Of a stretch of DNA of 64,000 nucleotides, positions 1-9,209 are shown in pieces; position 1 is the stretch's first letter; each line of letters starts with the position of its first letter. Below the pieces are notes generated by a model, which saw nothing but the letters and a program-made list of their open reading frames with translations, had not been told where the DNA came from and searched no databases. Both the position numbers and the translations under genes were made by a program. The DNA comes from Stentor coeruleus (taxonomy: Eukaryota > Ciliophora > Heterotrichea > Heterotrichida > Stentoridae): contig MPUH01000023.1 of the NCBI GenBank assembly GCA_001970955.1, positions 1 to 64,000 on the forward strand, given 5' to 3'.

Positions 1-523
1 TACTAATATTAAATATATAAAAGTTGAGTTATAATAATTAAAGAAAAAGTTTATAATTCCTTGTTAAAATACAACTATTTACCCAACAGCAGTGATTAAC
101 TTATTTATAAATATATTTTTGAATAGATTGCTTACTGATAAAAAATAAAAAATTGAAAACTATGATATTAACCATTTGAAATTCTAATGATTCAAAAATG
201 AAATCAGCACTATAAAAAAAAATTTAAAGGAGAATTGGGAATCATTAAAAAGAGAAAGTCTTTTATTAATAAAATGAAGATGGATTTAAGTTGAAATAGA
301 GATAGTATTGAAAATCATAAAAATAAAAACTGTGAAAAAATAGGTAAAATTCAATATATGCATAAAAATATAAAGGGATAATAATTGAAGTAAATTAAAT
401 GGAAAAAATTCTTTAGAAAATAAGTTGAATTAAAGCTTCTGCTGCTTTGCTTCATTCTCAGTTTTATATACTGCAAAGAACTTACTAATTAAGTTTGATA
501 TAAATATATAAAAGTTAATCTCA
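1..523. other. AT-rich stretch without a gene
   Basis: Very AT-rich sequence with many stops in all frames. I see no motif, repeat or RNA-like segment in it. Confidence 0.6.
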
Positions 524-964
524 TTATACAGAATTTACTGAATTTTTATCAGATTCACTATAGTTTTCTTCATCATCTTCTTCATCATGATTTTCTCCTT
601 CTCCAGCATTGTTTGAGGAGGTGTCTCTAAGCTTCATATTTACCTGCTCTGAATTTTTATACATCTCATAAGATTCTCGCGGACTTACCTGAGAAAGTGA
701 CCCCTTCACCACATCTTCATAGTCTTTGCTAACAACACTAACTCCATCTTCTTCATTAGCTATTTTCTTCTGAAGTATGTTATTCTTCCTTTTTAAATCA
801 TCGATAGTTTTCTGCATCTCTGTAATTTTCCATTCAAAACACTTTTCTTGCTCACGTAATTTAGCTTTAAGCACATCATTCCTTGCCAGAAGCTGTTTAG
901 AAAGATTAAGTATTTGCCAAAAATTGTGCTTCAAGCTGCTAACTTCTACATTGAATTCATCCAT
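524..964 (-). CDS. Small coiled-coil protein with acidic tail, function unknown
   Basis: A 146-residue protein starting at an ATG (complement of 962-964). Residues about 8 to 75 are rich in Lys, Glu, Leu and Asn with heptad-like spacing and should form a coiled coil. The last 30 residues are strongly acidic (a run of Asp and Glu near HDEEDDEE). I recognise no catalytic motif, membrane segment or signal peptide. The next gene, on the same strand about 260 nt upstream, is also a small coiled-coil protein, so the two may be related in role, but nothing in the sequence proves it. That it is a real gene is supported by an ATG start, an uninterrupted frame in AT-rich DNA and balanced composition. 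The function is not known. Confidence 0.6.
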   Translation of the reverse strand: MDEFNVEVSSLKHNFWQILNLSKQLLARNDVLKAKLREQEKCFEWKITEMQKTIDDLKRKNNILQKKIANEEDGVSVVSKDYEDVVKGSLSQVSPRESYEMYKNSEQVNMKLRDTSSNNAGEGENHDEEDDEENYSESDKNSVNSV

Positions 965-1222
965 TTTACTTTTATATAAGTTATGTGAGTTTAAAAGCTA
1001 GAAGTACTATTGGATATGAATTTATTTATATTTAATAGTGCTTAAGTTAATACTTTTAATGTTAAATATACCTTTATTTACAATCTTTGAAGGGTTAATT
1101 AGTATTTTGTAGACAGAAAAAACTGATATACTTCGAGTAATATAGAATAGGGAATATTTCTTAATGAACTAATTAGCTTTTTATATCTAACTTAATTTTA
1201 TATATTTCTATAAAGCTATTAA

Positions 1223-1636
1223 TTATCGATATAGCTCTTCTTGCCAGTCAGGATACTCAGTATCAAACTCTTGATCTCCTTCATTTGCTGTTTCTGCAAA
1301 TCTCAGTTTTTCTTTATTCTCATCGATATTCAATTTAATAATCTCAAGATCAAAAGCTTTTTTGAGTTGATCAAGGTCAGCTTGCTTTTTTCTTTGTTCA
1401 CGAGCTTGCTGCTCTTTATAAGATTGCATAGAGTCTTTCTTAGTACTAGTTAGTGTAGTTGAATACCGTAATGTCGGGCCAGTATTCACAGAAAGCATTT
1501 TAGTTAAAGAATCTAAAGTTTGAACTAGTTCTTCAATTATTTGACCTTGAACTGCTAACTGCTCTTCTAATGGAGCAACTCTTTTAAGCAAAACTTCAAC
1601 TATCGCATCCTTGTATTTGCTTGCTTGGCTATCCAT
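1223..1636 (-). CDS. Small coiled-coil protein, function unknown
   Basis: A 137-residue protein starting MDSQASKYKD. A leucine-rich heptad segment covers residues about 14 to 46, and a second charged helix (KEQQAREQRKKQADLDQL) covers about 72 to 105. The C-terminus is acidic and aromatic (YPDWQEELYR). The two-helix layout is common in structural proteins of the cytoskeleton or basal body, but I cannot assign a family. It lies in the same orientation as the coiled-coil gene downstream of it. Confidence 0.6.
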   Translation of the reverse strand: MDSQASKYKDAIVEVLLKRVAPLEEQLAVQGQIIEELVQTLDSLTKMLSVNTGPTLRYSTTLTSTKKDSMQSYKEQQAREQRKKQADLDQLKKAFDLEIIKLNIDENKEKLRFAETANEGDQEFDTEYPDWQEELYR

Positions 1637-2009
1637 TATTACAAAATCAATTTGCGAATAGAAAACAAAATGATATAATATACTTTTTATTTAAAAGGTG
1701 CATTAAAGAATGGTATTATCGAATTTGATATAATATCATAGTATTATTTCCATAGCAATACGAAAAAATATATTATTGATTAGCATGTCTTTCAAAATAC
1801 ACTAAAATATAAGTGGCTAAAAATAACTATTTCCAAAGCTTTCTATAAATATCAATATCATACCACCACTAGATAGGCCTTTTCATCTATTAAATAGCAT
1901 ATTCATTTCAAGTAGTATTTATTTAATTGCAAAAGACAGATTTTATATGAAATATAGAGATCATGGAAAATATAGCAACAGTGCTTTTTCTTAGGTTTAG
2001 ACACGAGTC

Positions 2010-2637
2010 TTAAGCTGGCATCTTCTTCTTTCTATTAAGAAATATTGAACAAAATTCAGTAAATACTTCTTGTACATTAATTCCACTTCTAGCTGATGTC
2101 TCTTTAAATCCTCCAAGATTATTTTCCTTACAAACTCTAATCCTTTGTCTAATGTTAATTCTCTATTTTACTTACCAGTTGTAACAAGATCTATTTGATT
2201 ACCCACTAAGTATATAGCAGCATCACATGCAGAATATTGGCGTATTTCATCAAGCCAAAACTTGCAATTTTCAAAAGTATGCCTAGCTGTTATATCATAG
2301 ACCAAAAGAGTACCATCAATGCGCATAATAACTTCTCGCGATACTTCTAAAACTTTCTTGTCAAATAGTATCCCAAGTCTGTAATTTTATCACCGTGCCA
2401 CCAATATTAATGGACTTGCTTCTAAATTCAACACCCATATTAAAATATCCCTGTTCATTGAAAGTGCTCTCGCTAAATCTGAGAAATATGCAAGATTTAC
2501 CAACTCCTGTATCTCCAACTATAATGACTCTAAATAGAATATCCCAATCTATTATTAATTCTCCTGGATAAAATTATTATATTGCAGTTATGCACTTTAA
2601 TTGCCTGATTTTTTGAGGAAGGTGATGATGCTTGCAT
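2010..2637 (-). pseudogene. Rab-type small GTPase, decayed
   Basis: Read on the minus strand, this is an unmistakable Rab. An N-terminus MQASSPSSKNQ is followed by RVIIVGDTGVGKS (P-loop), a switch I region, KLQTWDT (G3), QESFRSIARSYYA, LLVYDIT, YLVGNQIDL (G4) and KETSARSG (G5), ending near residue 190 with KKKMPA. It also keeps an intron fitting the local 15-nt rule (2161-2175). The frame is broken in at least four places: between the N-terminus and the P-loop, a TGA replacing the invariant Gly of the WDTAGQE motif, an extra base after RSYYA, and a missing base before KENNL. A clustered set of sequencing errors is unlikely, so this is a dead gene. Because the motifs are still easily read, inactivation is not ancient. 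Confidence 0.8.
2161..2175 (-). other. 15-nt intron fossil in the Rab relic
   Basis: On the minus strand the sequence GTAAGTAAAATAGAG has GTA at its 5' end, A at position 10 and AG at its 3' end, as in the eight introns of live genes in this window. Removing it joins the G4 region to ELTLDKGLEFV, the normal order in Rab proteins. Confidence 0.6.
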
Positions 2638-3285
2638 AAAAATGAAGATAAATATTGCTAAATTTTTAGAATTGCTAGATGAATTTAAGTTATATAAAAG
2701 TTTGAAACTAGAGATATAAAATTACAAGAAAGATTTGAGAATTCATGATAATATAACTATTTGAGTGCGGAATAATGACTTTAAATATCTTTAATTGTGA
2801 ATTTATTTATAATATAATAGTTTGCTCTAAAATAGAATGCAATTAAACTATTGTTTATTTTTAATAAAACCATTTATACTATACCACTTAAAAATATTAT
2901 CATAATTATACTAAACTTTTCTTATATTTATGGTAAAGTTTTGATTGTGTATCTACATATTACTGAATTTTTTTATGTATGATGAAGAACAAAAGCATCA
3001 TCAACTTCAATATTCGGAAATTCATTATAGAGTTGTCTTCCTCTGTATAAAAACTTTATCATCTATAATTTTTATATTTATATTATCAATTTCTATACCC
3101 GTTCATTATATCACAACTTTAGCATAAGACTTTTATATTTAAGCAAATTCATCATTTCAAACATATTGTCTATTTCTTTAATGCAATTATCTTTTGAAAA
3201 AATCTAAATTTTACACCAAAATTCATTATTCTTATTTGGTGCGATCTTCACGGAAGTTTAGCCTAATAGAATAAATTAATTCTAC
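2638..3285. other. Intergenic region, nothing recognised
   Basis: AT-rich sequence between the Rab relic and the ARL3 gene. A 60-codon frame at 2945-3127 lacks an ATG and is hydrophobic by composition only. I see no feature. Confidence 0.5.
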
Positions 3286-3837
3286 TTACTTCTGGATAGT
3301 TTGTACGAGCCATTCCATTCCTTCCTGCAGTCCTTCTCCAGTTTTTGCTGAGCTGGCCATAATACACCAAGGCCTATCTCTAATAAGATGGAGGTTCATC
3401 GTATCAGAAATCTCGTCAGCAGGGAGTGCCTGTAGAAGATCCTGCTTATTAGCAAAAATCAATGTAGGAACTCCAGCTAATTTATCATCTTCAAGTAGCT
3501 GCTGAAGTTCTTGATTAGACTCAACAAGTCTATTTCTATCTGCACTATCTATGACGAATACTAGTCCATTAGTATGCTCGAAGTAATTTCTCCAGTAAGG
3601 TCTAATAGTGCTTTGTCCGCCTATATCCCATACATTGAGCTTGAACCCTTCTTTAACTAGAGATTTGATATTAAATCCTTGAGTCGGCATGATCTGCGTG
3701 ATGTCTTCTTCAGACAAAGCTTTAAGTATTGTGGTCTTTCCTGCATTGTCTAGCCCAAGAACCAAGATCCTAGCTTCTCTTTCATCTCTTTTAAGGCTTC
3801 GTAGGAGAGAAAGTAAACCCTATTTAGATAATACCAT
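3286..3837 (-). CDS. ARL3: ARL3-type small GTPase, with a 3-nt first coding exon
   Basis: Exons are the complement of 3835-3837 (the ATG alone) and 3286-3819; protein 178 residues. The spliced N-terminus [12 protein letters not shown] matches the amphipathic helix of ARL3. Visible motifs are GLDNAGKT (P-loop), TQGFNIKS (switch I), WDIGGQ (switch II), NKQD and SSAKTGEG. Length and motif order match the family. ARL3-GTP is known to release lipid-modified cargo from the carriers UNC119 and PDE6-delta inside cilia, and a UNC119 gene lies 1.1 kb upstream on the same strand. The arginine that follows WDIGGQ in human ARL3 is serine here. Retaining the intron would give a five-residue peptide (MVLSK, then stop). 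Confidence 0.92.
3820..3834 (-). other. 15-nt intron directly after the start codon of ARL3
   Basis: The minus-strand sequence is GTATTATCTAAATAG: GTA start, A at position 10, AG end. It lies in phase 0 between the ATG and the Gly2 codon. It is supported by the exact restoration of the ARL3 N-terminus. Confidence 0.9.
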
Positions 3838-4101
3838 TCAAATATTATATCATTTTTCTAGAGAAAGGTATAATTAAAAGGATATGAATAAGCTAAGGAA
3901 AAGCATGGATAAGGGAAAAATTATTGAGGAGTTCATCTAGTAATCGTTGTTGATGACTAGTCGCACACAATTATTGCTTTTTTGATATAGAGAATAGGAA
4001 AAATTTAAAGTAGTTTGAGTAGTGTTTTTTAAAAGGCATAAGCATTTTTTTACTAGCAGAATTGTATGCTTAAGATGATAATATTAGATATAATATTCAG
4101 G

Positions 4102-4251
4102 AAGATCTGTGTGTAGTATTACAGACTCCAGCTAGCAATAGANCTAATCTATAATTATTATTTATAACTTTAATTTTAGTATCCATCCTTACTCATACGC
4201 CCATCAGAAGATCTGTGTGTAGTATTACAGACTCCAGCTAGCAATAGAGCC
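4102..4251. repeat. Duplicated 40-bp segment around a single N (assembly join)
   Basis: A segment of about 40 bases starting AGATCTGTGTGTAGTATTAC just before the N at 4143 recurs exactly near 4209-4248. Three further Ns in this window show the same pattern. The simplest reading is two overlapping contig ends placed side by side with a one-base gap, so the second copy is probably an artefact. Confidence 0.75.
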
Positions 4252-4985
4252 TATTTCCAAGCTTGAATAAGTGTCTATCCAGAAGATCTCCAAGAAAAAA
4301 GCGCAATAACTAGTCCAATTAGCATTTATCCAGTATTAACAACTTGAAGTAGCCATTTGCCCACTATTGCTTCATGTACATTGATAATTGCTTGTATACT
4401 TTTAGGTAACAGACTAACTAAATAAATGCACCAACTGAATAAAACAAACTTGAATTTGTAAAAGCTCTAAATTAGCATAAATATGAATACAATCACTAAC
4501 AACTTTCCTAACTTCACAGAAGCATATTCTATGCAAGTACCTTTTTGTGATGATCTAGTTGTTGTGCTGGAAGACTCCAGTTTACACAGTCCAAGTAACT
4601 TTTACACCCTATCTAGCCTACTCGGATTTGGCTAGCATTCACTATACTCATTGTAGCATGAATATGATGCTAAATTGCAAGCACAAACATAACTTTTATA
4701 GCTCCCAGTTTGAGTTTAAGGACTCAGATGATGATATAAATGAAGATTTGCTACAAAAAGGCAAATATCTCGATGTCACTGATAGCAATTCTACTCATTG
4801 AACTAAAGGATATATAAAAGAACGAATTGGCTACCTGCTTTATATGCGAATTAAAAGCTGAGACAATTCTGAATATCATACTCTTAAAGAAGCTTATAGT
4901 GAAGATATAGCTCCTTATGGTCACTATACTTCAAAATTATATCCATAATATTTCTGAGTTAGTGGTAAAATCTTAACCTAGTACT
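4252..4985. other. Intergenic region, possibly degenerate coding sequence
   Basis: The stretch shows pieces of open frame on both strands. A plus-strand frame at 4559-4801 has no ATG at its 5' end. Minus-strand frames around 4300-4450 read as hydrophobic but contain stops. I recognise no family. The base composition is less AT-rich than true spacer here, which hints at a decayed gene. Confidence 0.3.
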
Positions 4986-5528
4986 TTAGCTTAATGGGGA
5001 GTAGTTGTACTCTGCTTTATTATGCATAATGAGTTTGTTTTCGACAAAGTAAAAGCTGTCTGACTTGGTTTCCCAGGGTGCTGCGATCATGTCAGCTTTC
5101 AAGTTCTCAGGCAATGAAGGCATTTCATATATCACTTCCCAAGTGTTTCTAGTACCTGGAATGCAGAACTCAAGATTAAAGTCGAAGCTTTTCAACAAAG
5201 TTGATCTGAAATAATGTCTTTCAATCATTCTGAAGTTCCTCACTTCTTTTGAACCAACTTTGAAGCCTATAGTACTTCCAAGAGCAGTTAAGTTTAGAAA
5301 GTCAGGTCCTAGATGATATTTTATTGTGCGAATTGAATCATCTTCAATCACTTCTCTTGCTTCTTCTTCATCTTCATTGGTCACTTCGAATAGCACTGTT
5401 CCGCTTTCCAGATCTCGGACTTTGAAGTACACAAACTCTATGCCATAAATATTAGCAGAGAGAGGACATAAGAAGCGGTTTGTAGCTTCTGTTAGCGTAC
5501 TTACATTCTCTGGAGTTATTTCATCCAT
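4986..5528 (-). CDS. UNC119: UNC119 / PDE6-delta family lipid-binding carrier
   Basis: A 180-residue protein with the full beta-sandwich signature of the GMP_PDE_delta family. It shows KVRDLESGTVLFEV in the N-terminal half, NFRMIERHYFR in the middle, LLKSFDFNLEFCIPGTRNTW, and a C-terminal SDSFYFVENKLIMHNKA. The latter motifs are typical of UNC119 rather than PDE6-delta. UNC119 binds myristoylated N-termini and carries them to cilia, where ARL3-GTP triggers release. ARL3 lies 1.1 kb downstream on the same strand. Two kinases in this window (starting MGCGVV and MGSFCS) have N-termini of the myristoylated type and could be cargo, but that is inference. Confidence 0.92.
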   Translation of the reverse strand: MDEITPENVSTLTEATNRFLCPLSANIYGIEFVYFKVRDLESGTVLFEVTNEDEEEAREVIEDDSIRTIKYHLGPDFLNLTALGSTIGFKVGSKEVRNFRMIERHYFRSTLLKSFDFNLEFCIPGTRNTWEVIYEMPSLPENLKADMIAAPWETKSDSFYFVENKLIMHNKAEYNYSPLS

Positions 5529-6688
5529 TTAAATTTATAAGCCATATGCATCTTTATAGTTTATTTGCTCTGTGATTATTAGGTAATCAGTTTGACTTGG
5601 GGTTTACTAGAAAATTAATTTGAGTTTTCATACAGAGTATTTAAGGAAGACTTGGATTTAGGCATGCTTTAAATTACTATGAATTTTTAAATATAAGATT
5701 CAATCTTTTAATATTTCTCAGAAAGAAGTATATAAATATTCAATTAGAAAGCTGGAAATTTCTCATGTAATTAAAAATTTACTTTAAAATCAAGATAAAA
5801 TTGTAAAAGCATTAAAAATAATCTTTTAGACTTTTTCGCATCATAAAGCTTCCTTATCATAGTATTCTATGGAAGGTGAGGAGTAATTTCCATTATGCAA
5901 TATTTTCCCGTTAAAGGAGAAATCTGCGGTTCTCATATCTAAGCCGATGAGATGAAGATGAAAATAATGATAAACCTGCTTTTAATATTTTACTTATATC
6001 TCACTAATGCCTAATAAAAATATAAACTGGATACCTTAAATAAAGCTATCAATCAATACAAATATGCTTGAGAATATTTACGCAAAGGAAGTAGACCATG
6101 TAACTCAATCACTAGATGATTGAAAAATCTATTTATACAACAAATTGCGTGACATAATAGGAGAATTAGAAGTATAATCTGCAAGTACAACTAAAAACCT
6201 CATCTAATCATTTCCGAGATGCAAAACGCTGACTTTTCTGACTTATTCAAAGCATCTACAACTAAAATCTAATATTGCTTCTGAAATAAAAGTTTATTCT
6301 ATAGCCTTTGCCAATAAAAGAAAAAATGAAAGAAATTGAAAATTTATTAATAATTGTCTCAAATCAAAGAAATTGATTTTTAAAATACTAATACACTAAT
6401 TAGCTGTACAACTAAGTATTCATTTTCACTTGTTTCTACTAAAAAAGTGTAAATCTGCCACTTGTTTTAAAGAAATCAAGAAAGTACCTAAGCCTACATA
6501 GTAAGCTAAAAATGAAGTCTTTGGATATCTTATTCAAAAATTATAGAAAATTACCAGGTGCAAGGTTCTTTTTTCTTACATCTTAATAGGTTTAAACTTG
6601 AAGTATGCGAAGAACCACAAAATAGGTCGCATGACAGTCGAACACAGGCAAAGTATTTATGTCTTAAAAAATCCTAAATAAGTTTATA
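5529..6688. other. Intergenic region, nothing recognised
   Basis: About 1.1 kb of AT-rich DNA with only short frames. I see no repeat or conserved motif. Confidence 0.5.
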
Positions 6689-6919
6689 TTATCTTCTTTC
6701 ACGATCCGAATCAGCTATCAAGAATTTAGCATATAGAAGTGAGTCTCTTCCATTATCCATATAAGCCATTGAGTAAACTGAAGCGAATACAATGAAAACC
6801 AGCAGAATGGGCAGCCATATGCAGATTTGCGTGAGTCCTACATTTGGTGTTTCTGTTTCACTCACATTAGCAAGCACTGTGACTAGACCAAAATATAAGC
6901 CTATCAACGATTTCACCAT
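6689..6919 (-). CDS. Small single-span membrane protein resembling the ATP6AP2 C-terminus
   Basis: A 76-residue protein. Residues 1 to 18 look like a signal peptide (MVKSLIGLYFGLVTVLANV), followed by about 12 polar residues, a transmembrane helix at about 33 to 53, and a cytosolic tail with MAYMDNGRDSLLYAK. The tail resembles the end of the V-ATPase accessory protein ATP6AP2 (NMDPGYDSIIYRM in human, from memory), which sits in the Vo sector and helps assembly. The large ectodomain of animal ATP6AP2 is absent, so this would be a minimal form like yeast Voa1. The assignment rests on a short motif plus topology and is an inference. Its signal peptide, single span and tail all fit. Confidence 0.55.
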   Translation of the reverse strand: MVKSLIGLYFGLVTVLANVSETETPNVGLTQICIWLPILLVFIVFASVYSMAYMDNGRDSLLYAKFLIADSDRERR

Positions 6920-7424
6920 ATAATTATAGTTAAGCTATAGATTTTATTTATTTCGCATTACACTGTAGCTGTTTTCAACTTTCTTTTGGAGTAACTTGCC
7001 ATTTTATCTAAAGAAGCTTTGATGACCAGAATGCATTATTATTGAAGTCATTTGTCTCATGGTCTAAGAGTTGAATTTAATGTCTTAAGTCTTTGAGAAT
7101 ACTATGATGAGAAATCAAGATTCATTTTGCTTTTGAGATATATTTTAATAGATTTATAAGTTTAGATTGGAATATAGAGCTGCTAAATAGGTGTTGATAT
7201 TTATATTGAATGATTTTTGATGGTTAAACTAGCAAGTTTGCTAGAAGGCTAATTTGAATTTTTATAAACTTATGCATAATTCAATACCCTCAAATCATTC
7301 ATCTTATGAAATCGCATAACCTTCAATTTTTAGCTCTTTCTGTATCTCTAATATGCATATTTGATCATAATTTTTTTATATTATTCCTCAGCTTAGAATA
7401 ATAGTAAAATGTTTATCCGTTATA
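6920..7424. other. Intergenic region, nothing recognised
   Basis: AT-rich spacer between two divergent genes. It should hold both promoters, but I see no motif I could defend. Confidence 0.4.
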
Positions 7425-8480
7425 ATGCTGAATACTTTATTCATAATACTCCAGCAAGTCTCTTGTTTTGAGTATTTATCAGCGATTGTGCATTCCCAAG
7501 ATGTATCATCTCTACCTCATCGACAATTATGGCATCCTCACTTATACCTAGCCAAAGATAGCACAGGAGAGCACTTCGAAATCCGTCATTCTCGAGAATA
7601 CTATGACGTATCCATATCTTTCCTTCAAACAACAAGTAGCCCACCTGGCGTTATGAATTGTGAATGCCGTTTTGTAAAAGAGGAACTGGAAGAAGAGGAA
7701 GAGACAACATTTTTGCAAGTAATGACCCCATCTAAAAACAAGAAAAAGGAACAACCACCTGAGACTAAAGAAAAAGAAATCAGCATAAGTACCTATGTGC
7801 CTAGTAATCAAGCTCAAGGAGGTTATGGAGAACCAGTCCCAGGACCTAATGCATATAAAAGCAAAACTACAGCACCAACTGGATATCAATACGTACAACA
7901 AGATTATCAATATGAAGATCAACTTCCTCAAGTAAATAATTATTACAAGCCAATCCAAGGAGCTTATCCTAAAGTTGAAAGTCAAGAATATTATCAAAGC
8001 TCTAAACCGATTCCAGAGATTCAGCAATATCCTGGAAGCAAATATGAGTATACCCAGCCTGAATATAGGTATGCAGAACCTGAAGTGGTTTATGTAACAG
8101 CTGATTACCCACCTTCTAATTATGAGCACCCAGTTAATTATCAGTATGTGAGAAATGATTATGCACAGAGCTCTGATGGAGGTAGAAGGATGGAATATCA
8201 ATATGAGAATAATCAACCTCAAAATACGAAAATGCCATATAAAAATCCAAACCCTGATGTTTATTATGATTATCAGGAATATTCACCAGAAATACCTATA
8301 TATAAACCAGAGAAAATCCATGATGCTAATGAATACTATGAAGATAATAACTATAGGTATAATGAAGCTTATTATGGCAATTCAGGGTATAATCAACCTG
8401 CTAATCAGGAGTATGTTAGAGTTTACACGGAACCTTATACCCCACAAATTGTTTACGTTTACCCCTACTCAGGGCGTTAA
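7425..8480 (+). CDS. Tyr/Pro/Gln-rich low-complexity protein
   Basis: A 351-residue protein from an ATG. Residues 1 to about 20 are hydrophobic (MLNTLFIILQQVSCF) and may be a signal peptide. Residues 20 to 85 have ordinary composition with one Cys pair (NCECRF). An acidic run (EELEEEEE) follows, then a Lys-rich linker. From about residue 125 to the end the chain is dominated by Tyr, Pro, Gln, Asn and Glu with repeated Y-x-Y and QY steps (for example YQYVQQDYQYE). Such tails occur in secreted adhesive, cyst-wall or cortical proteins and in phase-separating proteins. I do not recognise a family. Lack of stops in the other frames is a by-product of the composition. Confidence 0.7.
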   Translation: MLNTLFIILQQVSCFEYLSAIVHSQDVSSLPHRQLWHPHLYLAKDSTGEHFEIRHSREYYDVSISFLQTTSSPPGVMNCECRFVKEELEEEEETTFLQVMTPSKNKKKEQPPETKEKEISISTYVPSNQAQGGYGEPVPGPNAYKSKTTAPTGYQYVQQDYQYEDQLPQVNNYYKPIQGAYPKVESQEYYQSSKPIPEIQQYPGSKYEYTQPEYRYAEPEVVYVTADYPPSNYEHPVNYQYVRNDYAQSSDGGRRMEYQYENNQPQNTKMPYKNPNPDVYYDYQEYSPEIPIYKPEKIHDANEYYEDNNYRYNEAYYGNSGYNQPANQEYVRVYTEPYTPQIVYVYPYSGR

Positions 8481-8699
8481 GCCTATTTTCTTAATTACTT
8501 AGATATAATTGTGTGTTTTAATCTGAAAATAATATTAAACTATGCATATTTAGTTTTAGAGGAGAATTTTGACTATTGTTCTTATTAATATTTTTGGTAT
8601 AAACTTTAAATATCTAAAATTCATAATGAAGTGTATGCACATAGAAGCAGTTATATAAAGTTTGCGAAGAAATAAATACTGTATGCTCGCACAATTTTT

Positions 8700-9130
8700 T
8701 ATAATCACTTCATACCATCTTTACTGCTTCTATTCAAAGATCCAGTCAAAAGTATAGCCTATACTTTCACTACACATCATGTTGAGATTCGTTTGTCAAT
8801 ACCATCTAGCGTTTCAGACCTACAAGGCTATTTCCGGAGCATAACTACTAACTTGAAACTGATGATAAATTTATTGCGCAAACTTCAATTACTAATTATG
8901 AGAAAATAGAAAATTGTATAACGACTACTGCAACCCAATGAAGAAACTAAAGAAAGTACAAAACTGAAATGGTAGCTGAAGAATCACAAGAAACTTATAT
9001 CCTTGTAAGGATATAACCTCTTAAGTCCACAATGGCTCTTAGAGGTAGCTCTAACAACCCAGACAAAAGACACTCTTCAGGGAAATTAGATAAAACTGAG
9101 CTCAAAAAAGTACTGAAAATCTCTAATTAA
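8700..9130 (+). pseudogene. Possible decayed coding sequence, family unknown
   Basis: Plus-strand frames read as protein-like in patches: EIRLSIPSSVSDLQGYF near 8780-8840, then in another frame pieces such as MVAEESQETYILV and LDKTELKKVLKIS up to about 9127. Stops and frame changes separate them. Base composition is richer in GC than the flanks. I cannot name the ancestor. It could also be chance. Confidence 0.25.
8997..9016. repeat. Near-perfect palindrome
   Basis: TATATCCTTGTAAGGATATA forms two 9-base arms around a 2-base centre. It could be a DNA hairpin or just chance within the possible relic. Confidence 0.3.
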
Positions 9131-9209
9131 TTGAAAATAATAAAATAGCAAAGCTTATTTATATAGCTTACTTAAATAATCCCATATGGTGAATATTTGT
9201 TAATTATTA

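Noticed and set aside
2370-2390. A 15-nt intron-like segment (GTGATAAAATTACAG) in the Rab relic
   Set aside because: It encodes the conserved VIKLQ before WDT, so it is coding sequence that matches GT..AG by chance.
7548-8222. A 224-residue open frame on the minus strand
   Set aside because: It is a shadow of the Tyr-rich gene; the translation is a monotonous Ile/Leu/Phe string caused by the Tyr/Gln/Pro codons on the other strand.
8155-8502. A 115-residue plus-strand frame
   Set aside because: It overlaps the Tyr-rich gene in another frame and has a Met/Ile-rich artefact composition.
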